Positions 1 through 10,690 of a stretch of 64,000 nt of DNA are shown here, in pieces (within the stretch, counting starts at the first letter, position 1; the number at the start of each line of letters is the position of its first letter). Origin of the DNA: Blumeriella jaapii (lineage: Eukaryota; Ascomycota; Leotiomycetes; Helotiales; Drepanopezizaceae); assembly GCA_009599575.1 (NCBI GenBank), contig VWND01000064.1, positions 930,001-994,000 on the forward strand, read 5' to 3'. A program made the position numbers and the translations under genes. The notes under the pieces are model-generated. The model was not told the DNA's origin and searched no databases. It was given only the letters and a program-made list of their open reading frames with translations.

Positions 1-2416
1 CGGTCCAAAACAGGACTTCTCGAATACGAGATCAACTCCCTGACCAAGATCCTTTGCGGTTTGACTCTGTCGCTATCCATCATTCTGGTGGCGTTGGAAG
101 GGTTTGAGCATGCCGAAGGTGTCAAATGGTATGTTAAAATTATGAGATTCTTGGTGCTGTTCTCGACGATCGTTCCTATCAGTCTTCGTGTAAACTTGGA
201 CATGGGAAAGAGTGTCTACTCTCGGTTTATCCAGCGAGATCCTGGCATTGCCGGAGCTGTCGTCAGAACCAGTACGATTCCCGAAGAACTAGGCAGAATT
301 GAATATCTGCTAAGTGACAAGACCGGAACTCTGACCCAGAACGAAATGGAGATGAAGAAGATACATGTCGGAACGGTTTCCTATGCCAATGAGGCGATGG
401 ACGAGGTGATTGCATACATCAAGCAGGGTTTCTCAATTCCCTTATCCACGGATCCAACCAATTCAATGCTCATCACTCCTTCATCTACTTTCATGGCTTC
501 AACGACCACCACAGCCGCTCGAACACGCCGAGAGATCGGATCTCGAGTCAGGGATGTCGTGCTGGCCCTGGCCATCTGCCACAATGTTACCCCGACTGTC
601 GAGGAGAATGAGGCGGGTGAAACATATACCTCGTATCAAGCTTCCTCCCCTGATGAAATCGCCATCGTCAAGTGGACCGAGATGGTTGGCCTGCGATTGA
701 TACATCGTGATCGCAAGGGCATGCTTCTCCAGTCTGTAGATACCGGTCGATCTGTTGTCCGGGTGCGCATTCTTGAGGTCTTCCCATTCACATCCGAGGG
801 CAAGAGAATGGGCATCATCGTTCAGTTTATGGATGGATCCGAGAAATCTGGCAAAGTCAATCCCGATGCCGGAGAGATATGGTTCTACCAAAAGGGCGCC
901 GATACTGTCATGACTTCTATCGTTGCCGCGAATGATTGGCTTGAGGAAGAGACTGGCAACATGGCTCGCGAAGGTCTTAGAACGCTTGTCGTTGGCCGGA
1001 AGCGCTTGTCTGTTCAACAATACCACGAGTTCGCGTCCAATTTCAAGGAAGCTTCCGTTGCCATCAATGGACGTGATGCCGGCATGGCTCGAGTCGTCGC
1101 TCACTACTTGGAGCGCGATCTCGAGCTTCTCGGCGTCACTGGGGTCGAAGACAAGCTCCAGAAAGACGTCAAGCCATCGCTAGAGCTGCTTCGAAACGCA
1201 GGCATCAAGATCTGGATGCTCACAGGCGACAAGGTCGAAACGGCCCGCTGCGTCGCCGTCTCCGCCAAGCTCGTTGCCCGCGGTCAATACATTCACACAA
1301 TCGCCAAGCTCAGACGCAAAGACAACGCGCAGGACCACCTCGACTTCCTGCGCGGCAAGATAGACTCTGCGCTCCTCATTGACGGCGAATCGCTTTCCCT
1401 CCTTCTCACGCACTTCCGCGCCGACTTCATCTCCCTTGCCGTCCTGCTCCCGGCCGTCATTGCCTGCCGCTGCTCGCCGACCCAGAAAGCAGATATCGCA
1501 CACCTGATCCGTGACTTCACGAAGAAGCGCATCTGTTGCATTGGCGATGGCGGCAACGACGTCTCCATGATCCAAGCTGCTGACGTCGGCGTTGGTATCG
1601 TTGGCAAAGAAGGGCGACAAGCATCACTCGCTGCCGACTTTTCCATCACGCAGTTCTGTCATCTCACCAAGCTCCTCGTCTGGCACGGCCGTAACAGTTA
1701 CAAGAGATCCGCCAAGCTCGCACAGTTCGTTATCCACCGAGGGCTCATCATCAGCGTGTGCCAGACGATGTACAGCATCGCCATCAAATTTGAGCCCGAA
1801 GGCCTGTACAAGGACTGGCTGCTGGTCGGTTATGCCACCGTCTACACCATGTTCCCCGTCTTCTCGCTCGTGCTCGACCGGGACGTCGATGAGAACCTTG
1901 CCAACCTCTACCCGGAGCTGTACAAGGAGCTCACGACGGGCTCTTCGCTCTCCTACCGCACATTCTTCGTCTGGGTCTTCGTCTCAGTCTACCAGGGCGG
2001 CATGATTCAGGGCCTCTCGCAGATCCTGACGGCCGTCGACGGCCCGCGCATGGTTAGCGTCAGCTTCACCGTGCTGATCGTCAATGAGCTCTGCATGGTT
2101 GCCTTTGAAATCACGACCTGGCACCCCACCATGATCGCGTGCTTGGTCGGCACCGCCCTGCTGTACGTGGGTACCATGCCATTGCTCGGCGGCTACTTTG
2201 ATCTGGCATTCATTGTCACGTGGTAAGTCTCTTTCTCACCTCGTCCTCGAGGGCCCCGTCTCGTAGGGATCTTGGGTGTTTGCTAATTGGTGATGCAGGG
2301 GCTTCCTCTGGCGCGTCGTGGCCATCTCGGCCATCTCGCTCATCCCGCCCTACGCCGGGAAGCTTATCCGCCGCGCCATCAAGCCGCCTAGTTACCGCAA
2401 GGTGCAGGGCATCTGA
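1..2416 (+). CDS. NEO1: NEO1-type phospholipid flippase (P4-ATPase), 5' partial
   Basis: The reading frame is open from base 1, so the N-terminus and first membrane segments lie upstream. The coding parts are 1-2222 and 2299-2416, joined across a 76-nt intron (GTAAGT donor, TGCTAATTG branch, CAG acceptor); splicing makes a Trp codon and adds a short basic tail ending at TGA 2414-2416. Visible family marks are PISLRVNLDMGK in the membrane segment before the P-domain, the phosphorylation loop SDKTGTLT (about 313-336), LTGDKVETA in the P-domain (about 1216-1245) and GDGGNDVSMI (about 1549-1578), followed by the C-terminal membrane segments. This is the NEO1/ATP9 subgroup of P4-ATPases, which move aminophospholipids to the cytosolic leaflet of Golgi and endosomal membranes and, in yeast, act without a Cdc50 partner. 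The assignment is firm; the exact lipid substrate is inferred from the family. Confidence 0.95.
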
Positions 2417-2595
2417 TATCTCGGGGGAAAAGCGGGGTTGGGGTTGCGGCTGTAAGCAGAGAGGGTCTGTTGTCTGTATATCTGTCTGTGTTCGGGCCAG
2501 ATTTGGATTTCGGATCGCACTGGTTTGAAGGGAAACGGGTTGCGCGGCATAGCGGGTGGCGTTTTCACGGTTGAAGTTTCTTTCTTTTTTGTGTT

Positions 2596-2621
2596 GGGGG
2601 GGGGGGGGGGGGGGGGGGGGG
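2596..2621 (+). repeat. Poly(G) tract, 26 bp
   Basis: An uninterrupted run of G in the 3' flank of the flippase gene. Runs this long are difficult for any sequencing method, so the true length is uncertain. Confidence 0.95.
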
Positions 2622-2694
2622 AGTCGCGAGATAGGAGGAGGTAGAATGAATGGAATTGGAATGATGCGTTCTATTCTCTTTTCTTTTTTTCACC

Positions 2695-2830
2695 TTTCTT
2701 CTCTTTTGTTTTCATCCCTTTTCTTCTTCTCTACTCTTTTCTCCCCTTCTCTTTTCTTCTCTACTCTTTTCTCCCCTTCTCTTTTTTTCCCTACTCTATT
2801 TTTCCCTTCTCTGTTCTTCCTTCTCTTTTC
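2695..2830 (+). repeat. Imperfect pyrimidine tandem repeat
   Basis: Three to four imperfect copies of a unit of roughly 28-30 bp, of the form CTACTCTTTTCTCCCCTTCTC with a TTTTCTT spacer. The strand is almost pure T/C over about 130 bp, so an H-DNA-type structure is conceivable. Copies differ by small substitutions. Confidence 0.75.
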
Positions 2831-3124
2831 TCTACTTACTTGCTTGCCTTGGAATTCCTTGATTCGCAAGCTAGCCAGCTAGCTATAGAACATGCTTCTT
2901 GTGTCGTACTGTACAGTACGAGCCTCTGACAACGAAAAAGGGGAACTTGAGGCATTACCTCTCTAGTGTCACGCTATTTTGGCATGCTCGTGACTTAGCC
3001 CGGAAGTTGTACGTACTTTATGGGCGGAAAGCGACACCGACACGTATTTCACGTATATAAGTACTCAAGTCCTTCTTCCTGACTTGCACACGGATTCTGA
3101 ACAGCAAAACGCAGCACCACCAAA

Positions 3125-4170
3125 ATGTCTCTACCCCGTCGTCCCCAGCAGAGCGTCTACACGCCCTCCAACGGCAACTCTGTCTGCTATGATCACCATC
3201 TCCGGCGGTGCGATAGGTGCAGACTCGACTTCTCTCTCGAGGATTCATACCAGAACGAACCTGGATATTATGGCTTCGACGAGCATGGAGAGGAAGAGGA
3301 GAATTCCCACGATCAGGATCGCGTCGATATCTTGGAAGGCTCTAGAGCACGTTTTACGCCACAGTGGGATGCAGACATCCTCGGATTCGCCAACGCCCCC
3401 CAAATCCCCTGGAACCACAACAACCCTCCCAAGGCCTTGGCTCTTTCCAACCTCCAAACCCATTACTGCTCAACCTGCCAGCTCACATGGCTGGTTGGAG
3501 AACAGGGTGAAGCAGCTGCTCAACAACACCCATCTCACCCTACCTGCTTTCATGTGAAGGTGGGCACTTGCCGATCACTCCTCGTGTTCACCGATGGGGC
3601 CTGCTCCAACAATGGATATCAGGTTGCGCAAGCCGGTCTTGGTGTGTTCTTCGGCCCCGGCTCTAGATTCAACCTCTCGGAGCGCGTGACTATGTCCGAC
3701 GTATCCACGAACCAGAAAGCCGAGCTGGAGGCCGCAGCTCGTGCCCTGGAAGTTGTCCGCGAAACCGTGATCCCTCATCGTCGTCGTATCATCGAAAACG
3801 CCGTGGGTAGTCACAATGTGCGAGCCGTGTCTGACGTAAAGTACATACGAGTCATCATTGTCACCGATTCAAGTAAGTAAACACTGCCTGTGTGTGTATC
3901 TGCTCAGCTGATAACATGACTTCAACAGGCTACCTCGTCGAGTGCATGTGCAAGCACATGCTGAACTGGGAGCAGAACGCACAAGGCTTTCTGTTCAACA
4001 AGCAGGGCAAGCCGATCGCGAACTCGCAGGCCTTCTTGCGGCTGCAGAATGCAGTTGGGGAGCTAAGCATGGTCGGAGTTCAGGTTGCTTATTACCATGT
4101 GGGACGGGAGGAAAATCAAGAAGCAGACGCTCTTGCAAAGGAAAGCATCGCAGGAGGTCGATGGTACTAG
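3125..4170 (+). CDS. RNase H-fold protein with N-terminal Cys motifs
   Basis: Two exons, 3125-3872 and 3929-4170, give 329 aa; the 56-nt intron has a GTAAGT donor and CAACAG acceptor and joins TDS to SYLVE. The C-terminal half is an RNase H fold with all four metal-binding acidic residues in the expected order: Asp in FTDGACSNNG, Glu in NQKAELEAA, Asp in IVTDSSYLVE (across the splice) and Asp in NQEADALAKE. The N-terminal ~110 residues hold two Cys pairs (CDRC and CSTC), a possible zinc site. It is probably an active nuclease acting on RNA/DNA hybrids, or one of the fungal RNase H-like proteins of unknown role; it lacks an obvious hybrid-binding domain. The ATG is in good context (CAAAATG) and follows a TATA-like ACGTATATAAG near 3050. 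Confidence 0.88.
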
Positions 4171-4702
4171 AATAGACGGTCTTGTGTGAGACCTTCTGTA
4201 AGCGCTTCACGCCCGCAGTGCTTCACGAACCTCTTCTTCCACTCACTCCCCGATTTCATATTAGCTATTGCTATAGAAACTAGCTTACTCTGCACCTACC
4301 TACAACGTTTGATCCCACATCACAGGCAGTGTTCGATTTGAATCTGAAGCAATAAATCGCCCTTTGTACAACCAATTTGATTCCCGCTGTAGCTTCCTAT
4401 CCTACCTACCCTCTCAACCCCCATTGCATTCTCAGCTAGGACCGGGCCTAAGCCAACCGCCGCGCATGCAGCGGTCAAACCTAGGTAGGTAGGTATCCCT
4501 CACCGAGAAAATGAACAGTTTTCCCTGGATCGTATCTCTCCGGCTCGCAGTCCTGCACCATGCACGCCCTTCTTTCTCTCCTCTCCGTCACCTATCTGGC
4601 CACCTATCTATAACGCGTTGCATTCTCCCCCGCCACCGATGCCCAAAACCGATGCGAGGACGAGCCAGTATTCGTTCGCGGTAATAGCTCGCTACAGTAG
4701 CT

Positions 4703-4719
4703 CCCCCCCCCCCCCCCCC
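4703..4719 (+). repeat. Poly(C) tract, 17 bp
   Basis: An uninterrupted C run, the complement of the G runs at 2596 and 4877; length may be mis-assembled. Confidence 0.95.
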
Positions 4720-4876
4720 ACGCCGGTTTGCTGTGGCTGTCTTTCCGTTGGTTCCGCAGGGCCGGGGCCGCGACTTGGTGTAGGGATCATTTGCTGGTTA
4801 TGGAGAGAGGGTAGTACATGTTCATGACCGTTTACGTTACGGTGAACGCTCGGGAACGGGCGGAGGATCGGTAGCT

Positions 4877-4900
4877 GGGGGGGGGGGGGGGGGGGGGGGG
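4877..4900 (+). repeat. Poly(G) tract, 24 bp
   Basis: An uninterrupted G run, followed about 115 bp downstream by another shorter G run inside purine-rich sequence. Confidence 0.95.
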
Positions 4901-6073
4901 TGGCTATGATGTATGTGTTTGGGTCTGCTGCTTGCTGTCTGGGCTTTTCTCTTCGGCGTTTCTTTTGGTCCGCTTGATGCGAGTAGGAAGGGGAGGAGCC
5001 TGGATTTGGGGGAACGGGGGGGGGGGGGAGGAAAGAGAAAAGAGAGGGAAAGAGAAAAAGAGGGGAAAGAGAGAGACGGTGGAGGGAAAGTTGAGAAGAC
5101 GGGAAGGCGGCGGGCGTGCTTGCTGCCATCCGTTTTTTTTCTTCCTTCTTCTTCTGATCTTGGGGTTCTGCTTCCGAAGATGGCGTCTTTCCTTTGTAGA
5201 TGATCACAAATGGGAAAGGAACAGGGGTTACAAGGAGATGATGTGTGTTTGAGCTCAGGTGTATGCTTGCTTGCATACGACGCACTTGCCATTTGCAGTA
5301 TAAGTGTCTAGAAGAGATGGGAGTGGAAATGGGTATGTATATGTTACGCCCTTTTCCTTGAGCTGGTATCGTATTGACTTGTTCCTTGCCGAAACTGTCA
5401 GATGTAGAGAAATAACGGATTTCTGTTTGGCAATTGGGTTGCTTGAGTTGTAATACCTGGATTTCTAATTGTAGAAGATCCTTGGAATTTCCTTTTCCAG
5501 ATTGCAGCGAGATCATAATTCATCAGTAAGTAAGCACAAGTTATGGCTGGGTGTTTATTTCCCTTAAACTGATTACGAATGCTAAGCCGTGATGACGGAA
5601 AAGAAAATGACAACAGAAAGTAGAGTTGGAATTTAAGAGAGAGACTGGAATGTATTTGCCTAGGACACATATAAGAAAATCTCAACAAAGCACTTTCCTG
5701 CATTAAATACATGTGTTGATATGTTTTTTACTCATATCATATCCGTGAAACAGACTTCTTGATCTTCTCGGTTATACCAACTGAGCAATCAAATCACGAC
5801 GAGGCTCATTTAACATAAGGAAATCTCCCTCTGCCTGGCTTTTGGGGTTTCAGCATGCAAAAGATGCTAAAAAAGTGAATTGCAGATCTACGCAAATGAG
5901 TCTCGTAACAACTGTTCCGGTCCAATCACGAATTTACGCCACTCGTGGACTGGGGGAGCCTATTTAATTTTAATTTTACTTCTTGCCCTTAGACGAAGAT
6001 AGGGTCTATCTTGTACTGGAGTTATAGTTTGAAGGATTGTTCTATGATTCTGCAATTCCATCTTTGATAGTTT

Positions 6074-6192
6074 TGTAGTGTCTGTAGTGTCTGTAGTGTC
6101 TGTAGTGTGTCTGTAGTGTCTGTAGTGTCTGTAGTGTCTGTAGTGTCTGTAGTGTCTGTAGTGTCTGTAGTGTCTGTAGTGTCTGTAGTGTC
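6074..6192 (+). repeat. 9-bp minisatellite (TGTAGTGTC)n
   Basis: Thirteen consecutive units of TGTAGTGTC; the fourth, at 6101-6111, carries a 2-bp GT insertion and the array ends in TGTAAGTG. Near-perfect copy identity points to recent expansion. A unit that is a multiple of three keeps frames open, which explains the Thr-Asp-Thr and Tyr-Arg-His repeat ORFs on the minus strand; these are not credible genes. Confidence 0.95.
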
Positions 6193-6768
6193 TGTAAGTG
6201 TTAGAACACAGAGACGTCGATGTATAGTCACTCCTCATCTATAGATATGATGATTCTTCCAACGCGTTGCGTTGTCCTGGTTCTTAATCTGGCAGTTGCC
6301 GGTGTTTTTGGATGTAACCTCTTGTGTTGGATCCAGCAGCTCAGTGCTGGTTGTATGACCACCTGTACGAAATGCTTGTGAAAATCAGCATAGTGTTGAC
6401 AGCACTAATGAGTACCGCTTTACTCTCGACGATGACTTGACGGAAGTGTTATGGTTTGACTTCAATTTTTGGCGTAAAAATACAAAGTAGAAGATTCATG
6501 AAAATGCGAGTGTGTGGGCCGCGGGATTGTGATCCAGGGCGAAGTTTCACATGTCTCGGAGAAACAAGGTTCGTAGATGGGGATAGTGTGCTCGCTACAT
6601 ACTGTACGACCCCCTTAACATTGAGGTTGTTTATTTTGGCGTAAGCCAAGCGAGCCGCCCCAAGTGCGAATAGCGTTCTCCTCACCGCCTTTGCTTTAGC
6701 CACACCTCGTTCGGCAATATCCGAATATTTGTGACGTTGATTTCCCCATCCAAACCATCAACAACAGA

Positions 6769-7950
6769 ATGAGGACCTCAGCACTGGCCGGAGCCCGACG
6801 GCGATGCCTGGAAACACCTACATCGAGTCTGAGCTTTAGTATACGCCATTTTTCGCCAAACATCCCAAGTAGATCATCATCCCTTCGTCTGTTATCCTCC
6901 ACCAAGTCCCGGCACGAACCCAAGAACTCGTTCGCGCTGGAAGCGCTTCCTACAAAAACAGAACGCAAACGCATCAACAAAATCCGGGTCGCCTCTACAT
7001 TAGCCATAGTTGCAGCTCTGGCCGCGGCTTTCATCTCCATCGCGGACCCGAACAACCGAGGAATCAAGAAGATCTTCGACCCGCCACGCTTCACGCCTTT
7101 CACCATCATTAAGAGGGAGGAGGTCTCGCCGACCAGCATAATCCTCACTCTGCGACCTCAGACGCTCGCAAATAGGCCGCGGAAACTGCTAGATGACCCA
7201 TATCAGTCTAATTGGGAGAAGGGAACGTGGTCTGTCGAGGTCAAGCAGCCCGAGCTGCAGATTGCAAGATCATACACGCCGCTGCCACCCAGGACGGGGG
7301 ACCCCAAGGGCGATTTGCGGCTCTTGATACGTAAGGAGCATAAGGGCGAGGTGTCCGGGTATCTGCATAAGCTGAAGTCAGGCTCGCAACTCCAGCTGCG
7401 AGGGCCGCATGAGGAGTTCAATCTCCCAGAAGGCGTGGAAAATATCGTGTTCCTCGCTGGTGGGACTGGCATCGCACCCGCCCTGCAGATCGCTTATACT
7501 TTGTTGGAAGAGAGGTACACGGAGGCCGAAAAGCCAAGGATGCATATTGTGTGGTCGAGCCGACAAAGGGCAGATTGTGAGGGTGGCGTAGATGCTAGTA
7601 ACCCGTATGGCTGGGAAGGCCGGAAGACGGGCGAGATCGTGCAAGAGCTGGAAAGCTTACAGCAGAGACACCCAGGCCGACTATCTGTGGATTACTTGGT
7701 AGACGAGGAGGGCAAATGCTTGGACCAGAACAGGATAGCCAAACTCACGAACATGACCACCAGAGCCCCAAAACCATTGATAACCAGTAGCATCGAATCG
7801 CAATTACTGTTTGTTTCTGGGCCTGAAGGTTTCATCAAATATGTTGCTGGCCCTAAGAAGTGGGAAAATGGCCGGGAAGCGCAGGGTGATGTTGGTGGCA
7901 TCGTCCGTCAATTGGGCCTGGCAAAGACGTGGAAGATATGGAAGCTGTGA
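6769..7950 (+). CDS. CYC2-like mitochondrial FAD oxidoreductase
   Basis: A single exon of 393 aa. Residues 1-60 are rich in Arg and Ser with few acidic residues, a typical mitochondrial presequence, followed by a hydrophobic segment at about residues 75-93 (inner-membrane anchor). The rest is a ferredoxin-NADP reductase-type module: the FAD-binding motif RSYTPLPP, the second flavin segment with GEVSGYLHKL, the nucleotide-binding loop LAGGTGIAPALQ and a C-terminal VSGPEGFIKYV. The layout matches fungal Cyc2-type proteins of the cytochrome b5 reductase family. Yeast Cyc2 is an inner-membrane flavoprotein that helps attach haem to cytochrome c, probably by reducing haem or the apocytochrome. The flavoprotein class is firm; the CYC2 role is inferred from anchor plus domain order. 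Confidence 0.88.
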   Translation: MRTSALAGARRRCLETPTSSLSFSIRHFSPNIPSRSSSLRLLSSTKSRHEPKNSFALEALPTKTERKRINKIRVASTLAIVAALAAAFISIADPNNRGIKKIFDPPRFTPFTIIKREEVSPTSIILTLRPQTLANRPRKLLDDPYQSNWEKGTWSVEVKQPELQIARSYTPLPPRTGDPKGDLRLLIRKEHKGEVSGYLHKLKSGSQLQLRGPHEEFNLPEGVENIVFLAGGTGIAPALQIAYTLLEERYTEAEKPRMHIVWSSRQRADCEGGVDASNPYGWEGRKTGEIVQELESLQQRHPGRLSVDYLVDEEGKCLDQNRIAKLTNMTTRAPKPLITSSIESQLLFVSGPEGFIKYVAGPKKWENGREAQGDVGGIVRQLGLAKTWKIWKL

Positions 7951-8089
7951 ATGGATTGTAACAACTGTACAACATTTGATCTCGACTTCCGATTTGGCAT
8001 TGTATTCCACTAGCCCGAGTCTTATGACACACTGGCTACTCGCGAGACGTTGCATTCGTACACGTTTGCGGCATACAGCACTCGGTTCA

Positions 8090-8600
8090 CTGGCCAAACA
8101 TCTATCTGGCTGTATCTCGGCCTTGGACTATACTCTTCACAGCACACTCCATGTCAGTCGCCATATCCGCCCCAAGTTGCAGACATCTGACGATGTCCGC
8201 CACAGGATTCGTCTCATTCAACTCATACTGGTGGTTTGGATACTTCTTTACTAGCAAATCAATCGCCACCTTTCGATTTGCCTGCTCGGGCTGGTCCTCC
8301 GATCAGCTACTCGAGTCTTGAGCCAGTTCTAGAAACAAACAGGGTTCATTGTTGACGTTGATTGCCAAGCGAGGCTGGGCGTCGCGAACAGAATCATCCC
8401 ACTTGTGACAAATACGTTTAATTTGTTTTTCTTGTCCACAGCTATCAATGATTTCCTTTCTTCAGCCTGATATTCGACAATGAGTCTTCGCTCTGAAGAT
8501 TTCCACCAAGTTCGTGTAGCTGAGGCTCGGCTTTGTTCAATAGCGTGCAAAATCGAGTGTTGACATCGCCGTCTACTTTGCAGCAGGTGCAAGCGCCAGT
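8090..8600 (-). pseudogene. Decayed gene fragment with shifted frames
   Basis: Reading the minus strand from about 8600 down gives coding-like protein in successive frames: one piece contains NKAEPQLHELGGNLQSEDSL, then the frame shifts within AAGAAAGG near 8465 to a piece with EIIDSCGQEKQIKRICHKWD, and after a stop near 8300 a piece with IDLLVKKYPNHQYELNETNP and DIVRCLQLGADMATDMECAV. The composition (charged, few rare residues, long open segments abutting each other) is that of a real protein, but no intron consensus joins the first two. I cannot name the family. It is best read as a relic or a gene with sequence errors. It lies tail-to-tail with the CYC2-like gene. Confidence 0.4.
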
Positions 8601-9130
8601 TGACAGAGCCCACTAATTATCAGCGTAGCGTTCTTAACAGACAAGTTATTGTACGAGCAGAACCGCATACTATTTTTTAATTTCATCATGGCGTGATATG
8701 AATATGCACGGTAAGGAATATGTAATCCTAGAAGGACTGATGTCTCTAGCCCTACATGCACACTTGTTGACAGCTGCAAGAGTCTTGCGGTATGACAGAC
8801 TGGCGGCTCCCTTAATGTGATATTGTACGCCGTGATTGCGTACGGAGCATGGGGCATCAATTGATGTAGTCTGCCACCTCCTCGTGGGGTGATGATTTCA
8901 AAGCTTTTGGGCTTCTCGTTCTCGAGCATTTCCCTTTTCGTCAAGTCTTTGGTGCCAAGATGTCAAGAACACCACTCCTGAGAAAGGCAACTCCGGCCTG
9001 AGATGGCATCTGTAGCACAATGTCGAGCGCACTCTCAATCACAATCATCAAGAAGAGCTTCAAGTACTCTTCCTTACCAGCCATCACCACTAACTCCGGC
9101 TTCCAGATTGGAAGCCCTCCCTCTGCTCTC

Positions 9131-9532
9131 CCTCTGCCCGCACATCATGCCGGAAACGCTTTCATGGACAACACATTGCAAGCGTATGCTCAAATCCACG
9201 CCCGACAACATCGCCGTATTTCTACAAGTTGAAGGGTAGACGCTAAGCGAGATACTCGCGAGACTGGTGAGAGAAGCATACTGTACATCGCCCCCGAGAA
9301 GAAGGGGTTGATCTGAGACACCGTAGAGGGAACACACGCGGCCTACGATGAGATGGCGGCAAGGCTCCTCAGGCAGAATTGGCCAGGCATGGACCCAGCA
9401 GAGCTGTTTTCGCGGGCTGCGCTCACGCTCACTACCCACAACGAAGCTAGCATAAAGATCGCCTATGGCATTCAAGAACCACTCATTGAAGCCAATGCAC
9501 CGACGACAGAGCTTCAGTTTGAGCAGTCCTAG
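9131..9532 (+). pseudogene. Possible gene relic, unassigned
   Basis: Short coding-like segments run in different frames: one around 9147-9238 (contains PETLSWTTHCKRML), then a 59-codon open stretch 9353-9532 (ATG at 9353, TAG at 9530) containing LLRQNWPGMDPAELFSRAAL. They are separated by a stop at 9236-9238 and a frame change. No domain is recognised. Confidence 0.25.
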
Positions 9533-10106
9533 TCATGGCGGATGAACTCTCGCGCGAGCTGTTGCAACTGCGCCAGCAAGGTGGAAGGGAAAAATGGATA
9601 CAATTCTGAGGCCCAGAGGGTTCAAGTGCTTAGCCTAGGAACAACGCAAGAGTGTCTGTAGTTTTCTATCAGGTGTGTGAAGAAACCGGGGATATGCGGT
9701 GGCGAGGACCGACCAGTGGGTGGAGGCTTTTCGAACGGAGATTCGGAGAAGAGCCAATGCGATTTTAGGAAAAGTGTGAGTGGTAACTCGAGGGTATACA
9801 AGGCATGGTTTGCAATTAGATGGCGTGGCTGGTGGGACGAGCGAAGAATGACGAGACTGCTTTGTTTTCTCTTTACCTTAACTGTGCTAGACTTGTTTTG
9901 TTCAACATATCAACACATCTCTTACGCGCGCGGCTCGTTTAACCGGCTGAGTTGCGAGAACTGGGAGTCGTATCTTCAACCTATTCATTTCTATTACTAC
10001 TCAAAAAGGAATTTTACCATGACCAGACGCGAAACCAATTTACTCCCGACCAAAAAGCAGCGCACCCTCTTGCACATTATGTTCCACTCCCAAGGTCAGC
10101 CCGTTC
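9533..10106. other. Intergenic, nothing recognised
   Basis: No coding frame, repeat or RNA gene is apparent; the + strand ORF crossing this stretch has the composition of noncoding sequence. Confidence 0.5.
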
Positions 10107-10690
10107 CTACAGAAGCGCCCACCATTTTGAAACCGCCGTCCTCTCCACCGCCGCAGTAGTTAGAGCATTCTTCCAAGCCCCCAGACTCACCCCAGTAAGC
10201 CCAACCGGCTCTTTCGCAATCGGCTTCGCGTCCTCGCCGGCCTGGGCTTCGGGGACATCGTTGTCAACATCCTCGAACCAGTCTTTCGTGTAGGTCCAGA
10301 CAGACTTGGAAAACCACGCATTGCTTATGTTAGGCCAAGACAGGACGCATCTGTCGTCGGTCTCCGCGTCACCGTACTCGGTATCAGCGTAGACGCCGTT
10401 GAGGGCGTTCAGGGTGAAGTATTCCTTGGCCCACGCTGCTGCGGCGGCTTTCTCTTCTCTGTCCGTGACGTTCTGGCTGAGGTCTTGCATCTTGTGGGTG
10501 TGGGGGATTGCGGCGTCGTCCAAACTTCTCCAAGAGGTATGCGTCGCGAGCTGTCTCTCGAGGTTCAGGTTCCAGGTTTGGATGTATATCTCGGTGAGTC
10601 CAAGGTGTTGGACTGGTACAAGTTCGTCGTATCGGTAATGACAGGCTTGAAGTTGTGCTGAGAACTTCAGATGAGGTTTGCTAAAGATCT
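10107..10690 (-). pseudogene. 3' exon of an unknown gene, 5' end missing
   Basis: The minus strand is open from about 10690 down to a TAG just below 10110, about 190 codons. It reads YEIFSKPHLKFSAQLQ, then TEIYIQTWNLNLERQLATHT, then DREEKAAAAAWAKEYFTLNA and ends AVSKWWALL. The first in-frame ATG codes for a Met late in the segment (MQDLSQN), so any start would remove a third of the coding-like part; just upstream of 10695 is a TAG and an AT-rich stretch. An acceptor-like CTAG or TATAG lies at the upstream edge, so it could be the last exon of a gene whose upstream exons I cannot find, or a 5'-truncated remnant. The family is not recognised. Confidence 0.4.

Larger units (their letters stand above)
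2417..3124. other. Intergenic spacer with low-complexity tracts
   Basis: This is the 3' flank of the flippase and the promoter of the RNase H-fold gene. It holds a 26-bp G run, a pyrimidine-rich tandem stretch on the + strand, and TGTACAGTACG near 2908. No gene is seen; the short ORFs come from low-complexity sequence. Confidence 0.7.
4171..6768. other. Long intergenic region, no gene recognised
   Basis: About 2.6 kb between the RNase H-fold gene and the CYC2-like gene. It carries a 17-bp C run (4703-4719), a 24-bp G run (4877-4900), purine-rich sequence around 5010-5100, AT-richer sequence from 5300 and a 9-bp minisatellite (6074-6192). The long minus-strand ORFs are Pro/Ser-rich readings of these tracts. 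No splice-linked coding frame is seen. Confidence 0.65.

Noticed and set aside
499..1104. Antisense ORF inside the flippase
   Set aside because: It is a shadow of a strongly conserved P4-ATPase frame.
4692..5516. Long minus-strand ORF (274 codons)
   Set aside because: It is Pro/Ser-rich, built by reading the poly(G) and purine tracts, and has no domain or splice context.
5735..5805. tRNA-like D-arm text (ACCAACTGAGCA, minus strand GCTCAGTTGGT)
   Set aside because: No acceptor stem, anticodon arm or T-loop (GGTTCGA) can be folded around it.
6074..6192. CRISPR-like array
   Set aside because: The 9-bp units are contiguous with no spacers; it is a minisatellite.
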